The translations under genes were made by a program, and so were the position numbers. Positions 1 to 5,055 of a DNA stretch of 5,055 nucleotides are shown in pieces (position 1 is the first letter of the stretch; every line of letters begins with the position of its first letter). Source of the stretch: Candidatus Eiseniibacteriota bacterium (GTDB lineage Bacteria; Eisenbacteria; RBG-16-71-46; JABDJR01); assembly GCA_013003415.1 (NCBI GenBank), contig JABDJR010000207.1:1-5055 (forward strand). Direction: 5' to 3'. The notes below the pieces were generated by a model. The model made no database searches, was not told the origin of the DNA, and saw only the letters and a program-made list of their open reading frames with translations.

Positions 1-478
1 AAACGGTTCCGAAGACTTCACCGTCATCACGAACCCAAACGCGTTGGGTTCTCGCGAAGAAGCTGAGGTTGCCTCAGAGAACAGCGCGATTATTGGTGGG
101 GTAAGCTGGTACAGCCCCGCGCAGCGCTTGCTCCTCGCGGCTGAGTTCAAGACTGCCAGTTCCAAGGTTCAAGATGACTCTCCCGATCGCGGGGTTGAGA
201 ACACTCTCGATCAAACCGCGCTTCGGGCCGGTGCCGAGTACTTTTTTGGTGAGACCGTGGTGGGTCGCGGTGGTTTGATCTATCAGATCGATGACTACGC
301 CTTTGAGGACACTCCCGATCTTGACGACACCTACGCCACGGTGCGGGTTGCCGGAGGCCTGGGGCTTATCCCTACGGGTGCCATTTGGCAATTCGACCTT
401 GCTTTGGACGCCGTCCTGAGCTCCGATCTGGATAACAAGCAAATCAACTTTGGAGCCTATGTAAAATACCTCTTTTAA
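1..478 (+). CDS. C-terminal part of an outer-membrane beta-barrel protein (5' end outside window)
   Basis: The frame is open from base 2 to a TAA at 476-478, giving 158 visible residues. The true start lies outside the window; an internal TTG at 44 is only an artefactual start. The sequence alternates hydrophobic and polar residues in short segments separated by acidic turns, as membrane beta-strands do. Examples are RLLLAAEFKTAS, ALRAGAEYFFGETV, GRGGLIYQIDDYAF and ATVRVAGGLGL. The last strand, NFGAYVKYLF, ends in Phe, which is the classic C-terminal signal read by the BAM assembly machinery. No plug, peptidoglycan-binding motif or enzyme motif is visible in this part. It could belong to a PorV/FadL-like or other small barrel family, but the visible part does not decide this. 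It lies about 600 bp upstream of the receptor gene on the same strand, so it is probably a separate transcription unit. The barrel call is fairly secure; the function is unknown. Confidence 0.75.
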   Translation, partial: NGSEDFTVITNPNALGSREEAEVASENSAIIGGVSWYSPAQRLLLAAEFKTASSKVQDDSPDRGVENTLDQTALRAGAEYFFGETVVGRGGLIYQIDDYAFEDTPDLDDTYATVRVAGGLGLIPTGAIWQFDLALDAVLSSDLDNKQINFGAYVKYLF

Positions 479-511
479 AGCGTTTATCCGGTTCAAAAAA
501 AGTCTTATGGG

Positions 512-545
512 TTGACGTAAAAAGGCCGATAGATTACCTTATAAG
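512..545 (+). promoter_or_regulatory. Weak promoter candidate after the upstream gene
   Basis: TTGACG at 512-517 matches the -35 consensus at five of six positions, but no good -10 lies 17 nt downstream: TACCTT at 535-540 matches only three of six. TATAAG at 540-545 matches five of six but is 22 nt away. Read in the Bacteroidota style (TTG, then TAnnTTTG), TTG at 512 and TACCTTAT at 535-542 with a 20-nt spacer is a partial match. If real, transcription would start close to the hairpin at 545-562 and yield a very long leader for the receptor gene, or a separate small RNA. Confidence 0.25.
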
Positions 546-562
546 TGTCTGGAAACAGACAC
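545..562 (+). other. Perfect 7-bp hairpin with GAAA tetraloop
   Basis: GTGTCTG at 545-551 pairs fully with CAGACAC at 556-562 around a GAAA loop, a GNRA-type tetraloop that stabilises RNA stems. It starts 67 nt after the stop of the upstream barrel gene. No run of T follows (the next bases are CCCCTCGCG), so it is not a standard intrinsic terminator. It may protect the 3' end of the upstream mRNA, act as a terminator without a U-tract, or be part of a small RNA with the next hairpin. Confidence 0.5.
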
Positions 563-573
563 ACCCCCTCGCG

Positions 574-596
574 CTGTTGTTTTGGTGCAACAACAG
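574..596 (+). other. Perfect 8-bp hairpin, second of a tandem pair
   Basis: CTGTTGTT at 574-581 pairs perfectly with AACAACAG at 589-596 around a 7-nt loop (TTGGTGC). It stands 11 nt after the GAAA-loop hairpin, so the two would form a double stem-loop. Again no T-run follows on the + strand. On DNA level it could equally be a binding site for a dimeric regulator. Two perfect stems this close suggest selected structure, but function is not shown. Confidence 0.45.
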
Positions 597-717
597 TCCT
601 GCCTCATGAGAATCTCGCTGTATCGAATTGGGTTTGATTGTCAACGGTGAGTCGTATCTATTGAGATATACCTTGCTTTGGGCAACCATATTCGAGGTCT
701 CAGACAAGCCATAGATG

Positions 718-728
718 GTTCATTGAAC
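718..728. repeat. Small palindrome (GTTCA-T-TGAAC)
   Basis: A 5-bp inverted repeat separated by one base. It is of the size of a half-site pair for a dimeric DNA-binding protein, but a repeat this short can arise by chance and no promoter element overlaps it. Low weight. Confidence 0.2.
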
Positions 729-825
729 TGGATTTAGGAGCTTGGGAGATCGACAGAAGTTAGTAGTCCCGATCGCTGGTGTTTTTCGTACTTTCTGTGG
801 GTTCTGCAGCAAAGATTACAGCCTC

Positions 826-840
826 CCGCAGAAGCTGCGG
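826..840. repeat. 6-bp GC-rich inverted repeat with 3-nt loop
   Basis: CCGCAG at 826-831 and CTGCGG at 835-840 are perfect complements around AAG. It lies 110 nt upstream of the better promoter candidate. It could be an operator half-site pair or an RNA hairpin. No T-run follows, so it is not an intrinsic terminator. Confidence 0.3.
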
Positions 841-949
841 TGGCACCGGATCTGGAAAAAAAGAACCAAGATTGATTCGAAACTCTCGGGGACGAGGTTT
901 ATTTGTTCCCGAAAGGTAGGGCAGAAGGGTCCGACAAGACCCATTCAAG

Positions 950-978
950 TTGACTCAACTGAAGGCGACGCTTATAGT
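950..978 (+). promoter_or_regulatory. Probable sigma70-type promoter of the receptor gene
   Basis: TTGACT at 950-955 and TATAGT at 973-978 each match the housekeeping consensus at five of six positions and are separated by exactly 17 nt, the optimal spacing. Transcription would begin near 985, giving a leader of about 90 nt before the receptor ATG at 1076. The TTG of the -35 box also happens to open an in-frame extension of the receptor reading frame, which should not be taken as a start codon. If the host uses Bacteroidota-type promoters this match would mean less. Confidence 0.5.
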
Positions 979-1000
979 TGCCGGACCTTTGGGGCAATAC

Positions 1001-1065
1001 GCTCTTTCGCTTTACAGCAAAACCGAGAGATACCGGTTTTGCACGCATGAGTCTGGGAAAGGAGC
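1001..1065 (+). promoter_or_regulatory. Structured mRNA leader with potential to hide the ribosome site
   Basis: GCTCTTTC at 1001-1008 can pair with GAAAGGAGC at 1057-1065, forming eight base pairs with a single bulged G (1061). That second arm contains the Shine-Dalgarno AAGGAG of the receptor gene. The helix would enclose the perfect hairpin at 1017-1042. The pairing is seen directly in the sequence; a regulatory role (temperature-, ligand- or protein-controlled translation) is inference. It matches no riboswitch class that I can recall. Confidence 0.35.
1017..1042 (+). repeat. Perfect 9-bp inverted repeat / hairpin in the receptor leader
   Basis: GCAAAACCG at 1017-1025 is the exact complement of CGGTTTTGC at 1034-1042 with the 8-nt loop AGAGATAC. 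It lies downstream of the probable promoter and ends 15 nt before the Shine-Dalgarno region. In RNA it forms a stable stem; in DNA it is a two-fold symmetric site that a dimeric repressor could use. No T-run follows, so it is not a terminator. Confidence 0.6.
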
Positions 1066-1070
1066 AGGGG
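1058..1070 (+). promoter_or_regulatory. Ribosome binding site of the receptor gene
   Basis: AAAGGAG at 1058-1064 is a strong Shine-Dalgarno match but sits 11 nt from the ATG at 1076, slightly far. AGGGG at 1066-1070 offers a weaker match 5 nt away. Their presence supports the ATG at 1076, after which a signal peptide follows at once, over any upstream TTG. Confidence 0.6.
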
Positions 1071-1075
1071 CGGTT

Positions 1076-3766
1076 ATGTACTACCACCTCCGGAATTTTC
1101 GTCACAACCTCGTTGTTAGCCTGCTTACCGTAGTCCTTTGCTTTGGTGTTTCGGTCACAAGCGCCTACGCCCAAGGAACTGTTTCGGGAACGGTTACCGA
1201 TACCAAAGGGGAGCCACTTCCTTTTGCAAACGTTCTTGTTGAAGGAACGTCTATCGGTTCAGCCACCGACGTAAGCGGCAAGTTCTCCATCGCCAACATT
1301 CCCGCCGGGCAATATGTTTTAAAAGTCCTCTACTTGGGCTATGAAGAACAGTCTCGTACGGTTCAGGTTACCGATGGTGGTGTGGTTACTGCGAACTTCA
1401 AGCTGGCAGAGACGGTTGTAGGAACCGTTGAAACGGTGAAGATCGTTGGTAAGCGCGAACTCATCAAACGAGAAACTTCAGCTTCTTTCCACTCCGTGGG
1501 CCAAGAAGAGTTGGAACGTCTCCCGGTCGATACTTTTGCCGAAGCCGTGGCTCTTAAGTCCGGTGTGGTGGCACAGGGTGACCAGCTTCATTTCCGTGGT
1601 GGCCGCGCCGGTGAGGTGCAGTACCAGATCGACGGAATTCCTGTGAACGATCCCCTCGTAGGTGGAACGGTTGACGTGGCTACGGTTGCGGTGTCCGACT
1701 CCGAGATCCTGCTTGGCGGTTTCGACGCCGAGCACGGAAACGCCCAGTCCGGTGTGGTGAATATCATCACCCAAGAGGGTGGCGACCACTTCTCCGGCGA
1801 GCTTTCCTATATGACCGATGACTACGGCGCTCCCGACAAGACATTCAATAACTACGACCGTATCTCCTTGGGCTTTGGTGGCCCGACCATGGTCGATAAC
1901 CTGAACTACTACGTTTCGGTTCAGGGAACCTGGGCCGATACGTATCTTCGGACCTCCGAGCGTCGCGAACGCTCCACCTTCCTCGACTTCATCCGTTTGG
2001 GCGAGCGCCAGAGCAACAACGTTCAGTTCCAAACCAAGCTTTCTTGGAAGCCCGGTCCCAACTACAAGATGACCTTCGAGGTGATCAATCAAAGCACCCG
2101 GCGCGACTCTTACAGCCACATCTTTAGCCGCGACGGTTTCGTCGAAACCGAAGTCGACACCTTGTTCGACACCGGCGAAATTCGCACCCTTTATGGTGAC
2201 TTCAGTGAGCGTCAGGAAGGACCGGAGTGGGTTTACTTCAACGGTCCTGAAAACACCCCCAACTTTGAGAACGATTTCCGTCAGTTCAAGGTGGTGTGGA
2301 ACCACACCCTGAGCGAGGGAACGCTCTACACCATGAAGCTGAGCAGTCACCGCTTCACATCGCTGACCAGTGTTCAGGATCAATACCCTTGGGAATACGA
2401 GGGTCGTTATCCCGATCAGTGGCGCGATCGCATCAACTTTGAGACCGAGCCTTTCTTCGCCACCAACGGCGACATCCCCACGTACTCCGAGCGAGATACG
2501 AAAGTGTGGACGCTGAAGAGTGACTGGACGAGTAAGATCGGTCGCCATCAGATGAAGACCGGTTTCGAGTTTACCTACAACGATCTTGAGCTCTTCTCGG
2601 TGAACTTCCCGAACCGGACGGGTCCTGACGGTCAAATCGGTCTTACCCGAAGCGAGTACCACTACTTCAACCCCGAAGGCTCCTTCTATCTCCAGGATCG
2701 CTGGGAGCATGAGGGTATGGTGTTGAACGCCGGTCTTCGTTACGACTTGTTCTCGGTGGGTGATCAGCTCGATGCCTCCGAGGTCGAGACTCGTATTCGT
2801 GACCAGTGGAGCCCGCGCGTCGGTATTGCCTATCCGATCTCAGATAGAGACGTGTTCTCCTTCCACTACGGACGCTTCAGCCAGGTTCCCGATCGTCGCT
2901 TCATTTTCGAAGATCGCACGGGTTCGGTGGCGGTTCGTGGTAACCCCAACCTTGAGAACGAAACCACGGTGGCCTATCAGGCGGCTCTCCAGCACATGTT
3001 CTCGCCGAACGTGTTTGGTCAGTTCTCCGTGTATTTCAAAGACATTTTCGGACTCTTGAGTGTTCAAGAGGTTTCTTCGGGTGACAGCCCGGCCTTGGTC
3101 GATCAGTACGTAAACCGCGACTACGCTTCTTCGCGTGGTTTCGAAGTCAGTTTGACTAAGCGATTCAGCAACAACTTTGCTGGCGAGCTTTCCTACACTT
3201 ACGGAATCGCTTCGGGCGTCGCCTCCGACCCCAACCAGCAGCAGAACGTAGACTTCCTCTATCTACCCATTTCCGAGCAGCCCTTGGATTGGGATCAGCG
3301 TCACACCATTTCGGCCACGCTGAGTATTGCCGAAGTCAACAAATGGGCAGCAAACTTGGTTTGGTCTTTGGGAACGGGCTTCCCCTGGACGCCTCGCGAA
3401 CGCGATACGCGTCAGACCGATCCTTTGTTGACCAACTCCCGACGTTTGCCGAGTACTTCCAACCTGACGCTTCAGGGGGAAAAGTACTATCGAATCTGGG
3501 GACAGCGAGTGAAGGTGTTTGCACGTGGAACCAACTTGTTGGATGCACGTAACATTCGTGATCTTGAACCTTCCAACTGGCCCGGACCCCCTCAAGCTAG
3601 CGCGTTCGACTATCGTGTGTTCTACACGGAGACGGGTCGGGCCGGTGGCGCCTACCTCGATGAGGATGTGAACGAGGATGGAATCCGCGATTGGATCGCC
3701 CTAAACGATCCGCGCGTATTCTCCGAAGGTCGCAGTATTCGTATGGGTGTGGGTATCAGCTTCTAG
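1076..3766 (+). CDS. TonB-dependent outer-membrane receptor with carboxypeptidase-regulatory-like domain
   Basis: A complete 896-residue receptor, predicted to import an unknown substrate across the outer membrane using energy from TonB-ExbB-ExbD. Residues 1-32 are a signal peptide (hydrophobic core LVVSLLTVVLCFGVSV, cleavage after AYA). Residues 34-111 form a carboxypeptidase-regulatory-like beta-sandwich (GTVSGTVTDTKGEPLPFANV ... DVSGKFSIANIPAGQYVLKV). The plug spans roughly 125-236, with ERLPVDTFAEAV, FRGGRAGEVQYQIDGIPVND and GNAQSGVVNIITQEGG. The rest is the 22-strand-type barrel, with the typical strand YLQDRWEHEGMVLNAGLRYD at 538-557 and RGNPNLENET at 621-630. It ends in Phe, as BAM substrates do. 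Length is normal for the family. The segment ETVKIVGKR (about 119-127) lies where a TonB box would be, but is not a clear match. Near the end, residues 864-872 (DVNEDGIRD) resemble a calcium loop. ATG 1076 is preferred over a TTG at 950 because signal peptide and ribosome site fit it. The secreted-protein gene follows directly. Confidence 0.93.
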   Translation: MYYHLRNFRHNLVVSLLTVVLCFGVSVTSAYAQGTVSGTVTDTKGEPLPFANVLVEGTSIGSATDVSGKFSIANIPAGQYVLKVLYLGYEEQSRTVQVTDGGVVTANFKLAETVVGTVETVKIVGKRELIKRETSASFHSVGQEELERLPVDTFAEAVALKSGVVAQGDQLHFRGGRAGEVQYQIDGIPVNDPLVGGTVDVATVAVSDSEILLGGFDAEHGNAQSGVVNIITQEGGDHFSGELSYMTDDYGAPDKTFNNYDRISLGFGGPTMVDNLNYYVSVQGTWADTYLRTSERRERSTFLDFIRLGERQSNNVQFQTKLSWKPGPNYKMTFEVINQSTRRDSYSHIFSRDGFVETEVDTLFDTGEIRTLYGDFSERQEGPEWVYFNGPENTPNFENDFRQFKVVWNHTLSEGTLYTMKLSSHRFTSLTSVQDQYPWEYEGRYPDQWRDRINFETEPFFATNGDIPTYSERDTKVWTLKSDWTSKIGRHQMKTGFEFTYNDLELFSVNFPNRTGPDGQIGLTRSEYHYFNPEGSFYLQDRWEHEGMVLNAGLRYDLFSVGDQLDASEVETRIRDQWSPRVGIAYPISDRDVFSFHYGRFSQVPDRRFIFEDRTGSVAVRGNPNLENETTVAYQAALQHMFSPNVFGQFSVYFKDIFGLLSVQEVSSGDSPALVDQYVNRDYASSRGFEVSLTKRFSNNFAGELSYTYGIASGVASDPNQQQNVDFLYLPISEQPLDWDQRHTISATLSIAEVNKWAANLVWSLGTGFPWTPRERDTRQTDPLLTNSRRLPSTSNLTLQGEKYYRIWGQRVKVFARGTNLLDARNIRDLEPSNWPGPPQASAFDYRVFYTETGRAGGAYLDEDVNEDGIRDWIALNDPRVFSEGRSIRMGVGISF

Positions 3767-3799
3767 GAGAGACCAATGGATAAAAACAATTGGTTTCTT
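3767..3799 (+). promoter_or_regulatory. Intercistronic hairpin covering the first possible start of the downstream gene
   Basis: AGAGACCAAT at 3768-3777 pairs with ATTGGTTTCT at 3789-3798, ten pairs including one G-U, plus a further G-U at 3767/3799, around an 11-nt A-rich loop. The 5' arm contains most of the Shine-Dalgarno AGGAG (3765-3769, overlapping the receptor stop codon) and the first two bases of the ATG at 3776-3778. Folded, it would block initiation at 3776 and leave the second start at 3842 open. There is no T-run after it, so it should not terminate transcription. Its role as a selector or mRNA-stability element is inferred. Confidence 0.45.
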
Positions 3800-3828
3800 G
3801 GAGAGACTCTTTCTGCGACTAACATCGC

Positions 3829-3834
3829 AAGGAG
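3829..3834 (+). promoter_or_regulatory. Ribosome binding site that favours the start at 3842
   Basis: AAGGAG lies 7 nt before the ATG at 3842, an ideal placement, and the protein begun there opens with a compact signal peptide. The competing ATG at 3776 also has a good site (AGGAG at 3765-3769, 6-nt spacing), but it lies within a predicted hairpin. Confidence 0.6.
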
Positions 3835-3841
3835 CAAAGGA

Positions 3842-5055
3842 ATGAGATACATCTTGGCATCTCTTCTTGTTGTGGTTGTCTTAACCACAGCAACGCAGGA
3901 GGCAGCTCTGGCTCGGTCAGATATTGAGCCGCCCATGGCCTATGGTCATGTGCCGGACAATATCTACGCCCTGCGCGACCCTTTCATCTTTACCCACAAC
4001 GTGGGTCTGCTAACGCTGCAGATCACCAATGTGGGGTTGATCGGTAACCCGTTCATCGATGACTTTTCTGCGGGTTGGTTAGGCGGAGAATATTTGTTTT
4101 TTAGTGGTCTTTGGATTGGTGCTATTGGCTCCGATTCAGAGGCTCACGTTTCGACGGCATCTCCCTTTGAGTTGCGGCCGGATCTCGACCCCGTTGCCAC
4201 CATTTACGAATCCTTCGAAGGTATTAAGAATGGATTCCGTTTGGGTGCGGCGAATCCCGAGGCGGCCGACGATGACGGTGATGGGCTCTTCGATGAAGAT
4301 TTCCACAACGGCATCGATGACGATCAGGACGGGCGCATCGACGAAGATTACGCGGCCATCGGTCAGCAGATGTTCTCCTGTGAGTATCGCGACGATACTC
4401 CTGAGGCCATTTCGCAGCAGACCGACCATACGCCTTTGAACATTACGGTTCAGCAGCGGTCTTTCCAATGGTCCACCGCTGAAATCAACGAATCGGTCGG
4501 CTTCGAATTCACCTTGATCAACACAGGTGAGCAGAGACTGAAACAGGTTTATCTCGGATTCTTCTCCGACTCCGATGCCGGCCCCAAGACCGCCGACCGT
4601 TACTGGACGGACGACTTGGTAGGTTGGGAACACATCGACACCACGATCGTCGATCAGAGTCGCGGTGGCGGTTGTTCCGTCTTCGATCTAAGCATGGACG
4701 CCGCGTTCATGTGGGATGCTCCGGATAACGGAACATCGATCGTTGGTGGTGACGTCCCTGGTGTGTTCGGAAGTCTTTTCCTGGGTCACACCACCGATGA
4801 CACGGGCGTTCGCGCGCCTCAGCAAGTTGGTTTGACTACGGTTCAATGGTTTAGCGCCACCGGTGCCAATAGCGATCCTCAAAACGATGATGAGCGCTAC
4901 GAGCTTCTGGAGAGCGCCGAGAAGCCAACCCGTAACGCCACCAAGCCAGATGATTACCGGTACGTAATTGGTGCGGGTCCCTTCTCACAGCTTAACCCTG
5001 GTGAGTCGCTGACCTTCCAGACCGCCTACGTGATTGGTGACGGTCAAGATGGTTT
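3842..5055 (+). CDS. Secreted or surface protein with tandem DxDxDG acidic repeat (3' end outside window)
   Basis: The frame is open from ATG 3842 through the right edge, giving 404 residues of a longer protein. Residues 1-24 form a signal peptide (MRYILASLLVVVVLTTA..., cleavage after ALA), so the product is exported. Visible landmarks are NVGLLTLQITNVGLIGN at 53-69, EYLFFSGLWIGAIG at 83-96, VSTAS at 103-107, two acidic DDDxDG repeats at 143-169, and a beta-rich part with PLNITVQQRSFQWS from 198 and VYLGFFSDSDAGP to 248. From memory, this order (N-terminal GLWIGA segment, acidic repeat, then a VYxGFFxDxDxG segment) recurs in large exported proteins of uncertain function in FCB-group genomes, often with a C-terminal sorting or FlgD-like domain; that end is not visible here. 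Only two Cys (180, 278) are seen. No catalytic motif is evident. An in-frame ATG at 3776 would add 22 residues and also has a ribosome site. It is very likely co-transcribed with the receptor and may be its partner. Confidence 0.85.
   Translation, partial: MRYILASLLVVVVLTTATQEAALARSDIEPPMAYGHVPDNIYALRDPFIFTHNVGLLTLQITNVGLIGNPFIDDFSAGWLGGEYLFFSGLWIGAIGSDSEAHVSTASPFELRPDLDPVATIYESFEGIKNGFRLGAANPEAADDDGDGLFDEDFHNGIDDDQDGRIDEDYAAIGQQMFSCEYRDDTPEAISQQTDHTPLNITVQQRSFQWSTAEINESVGFEFTLINTGEQRLKQVYLGFFSDSDAGPKTADRYWTDDLVGWEHIDTTIVDQSRGGGCSVFDLSMDAAFMWDAPDNGTSIVGGDVPGVFGSLFLGHTTDDTGVRAPQQVGLTTVQWFSATGANSDPQNDDERYELLESAEKPTRNATKPDDYRYVIGAGPFSQLNPGESLTFQTAYVIGDGQDG
4268..4348 (+). repeat. Tandem calcium-site-like acidic repeat inside the secreted protein
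   Basis: Two copies of an 11-residue unit, DDDGDGLFDED (residues 143-153) and DDDQDGRIDED (159-169), are spaced with a 16-residue period (48 nt) and match at eight of eleven positions. The DxDxDGxxDxD spacing is that of calcium loops in thrombospondin type 3 and dockerin-like repeats. The two copies differ at many third codon positions, so they are an old duplication kept at the protein level. Calcium binding is inferred from the family pattern. Confidence 0.65.

Larger units (their letters stand above)
479..1075. other. Long intergenic region with several inverted repeats and no convincing gene
   Basis: This gap of about 600 bp separates the upstream barrel gene from the receptor gene. Reading frames here are short, begin at TTG codons without a well-placed ribosome site, and give Cys/Arg/Lys-rich translations with no domain character. 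I see no tRNA or known riboswitch signature. What it does hold, in order, is a weak promoter candidate (512-545), two adjacent perfect hairpins (545-562 and 574-596), a small palindrome (718-728), a 6-bp hairpin (826-840), a good sigma70-type promoter candidate (950-978) and a structured leader (1001-1065). The stretch from about 600 to 949 shows nothing else that I can interpret. It is long for a simple promoter region, so an unrecognised small RNA or degraded gene remains possible. Confidence 0.6.

Noticed and set aside
545..610. Intrinsic terminator for the upstream barrel gene
   Set aside because: The two stems are good, but neither is followed by a T-run on the + strand, so the standard terminator call is not supported.
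606..650. A 14-codon ATG-initiated mini-frame
   Set aside because: No ribosome site precedes it and nothing suggests a leader peptide.
865..890. A T-arm-like GATTCGAAACTC, as a possible tRNA
   Set aside because: The flanking bases do not form a 5-bp T-stem and no acceptor stem or anticodon arm can be built around it.
742..1050. A 102-codon + strand frame in the intergenic region
   Set aside because: It starts at TTG with AGGAG only one base away, is Cys/Arg/Lys-rich without any pattern, and runs through the promoter and leader hairpin of the receptor gene.
950..1075. A 42-residue N-terminal extension of the receptor starting at TTG 950
   Set aside because: It would bury the signal peptide, lacks a ribosome site, and its TTG is the -35 box of a good promoter candidate. 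ATG 1076 fits better.
1047..1133. A 29-codon out-of-frame ATG frame overlapping the receptor start, as a possible upstream control ORF
   Set aside because: No Shine-Dalgarno sits at proper spacing before it; the AAAGGAG lies after its ATG.
1478..2710. A 410-codon open frame on the - strand
   Set aside because: It lies wholly opposite the receptor gene, shows no domain character, and is explained by the receptor's codon bias (a shadow frame).
4104..4439. A 111-codon + strand frame within the secreted-protein gene
   Set aside because: It is out of frame with a much better supported gene, and its translation is low-complexity Arg/Ser/Thr/Pro-rich.
4136..4633. A 165-codon open frame on the - strand
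   Set aside because: It lies opposite the secreted-protein gene, which has a signal peptide and recognisable repeats; the - strand frame is a shadow of it.

Overview
This window looks like a chromosomal segment from a Gram-negative (diderm) bacterium. It holds three genes on the + strand, all for envelope proteins, and nothing on the - strand that I believe. The mixed, moderately GC-rich composition, a TonB-dependent receptor with an N-terminal carboxypeptidase-regulatory-like domain, and an acidic secreted protein with DxDxDG repeats suggest the broad Fibrobacterota-Chlorobiota-Bacteroidota (FCB) neighbourhood, including uncultivated relatives. This is inferred from protein style only. I cannot place the organism more precisely.

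Layout. (1) Positions 1-478 are the last 158 codons of an outer-membrane beta-barrel protein cut by the left edge. It ends in an aromatic strand with a terminal Phe. (2) Positions 479-1075 are a gap of about 600 bp without a convincing gene. The gap holds several perfect inverted repeats, a weak promoter candidate just after the upstream gene, and a much better sigma70-type promoter candidate (TTGACT, 17 nt, TATAGT) at 950-978. The transcript from that second promoter would have a leader of about 90 nt, with a perfect 9-bp hairpin and a second helix that could cover the ribosome binding site. (3) Positions 1076-3766 encode a complete 896-residue TonB-dependent receptor with signal peptide, carboxypeptidase-regulatory-like domain, plug and barrel. 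(4) Immediately downstream, a secreted protein starts at 3842 (or 3776) and stays open through the right edge. It has its own signal peptide and a tandem calcium-site-like acidic repeat.

How they may work together. The receptor and the secreted protein are almost certainly co-transcribed: the gap between them is 9 or 75 bp depending on the start used. An outer-membrane transporter followed by a large exported protein recalls the SusC/SusD arrangement in layout, but the second protein shows no SusD signature that I recognise. The substrate is unknown. The junction itself is odd: a long hairpin covers the first of two possible starts of the downstream gene and leaves the second free.

The most interesting points are the structured leader of the receptor gene, the two-start/hairpin junction, and the receptor plus DxDxDG-protein pair as a possible uncharacterised uptake or surface-display unit. 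No mobile element, CRISPR array, tRNA or rRNA was seen.
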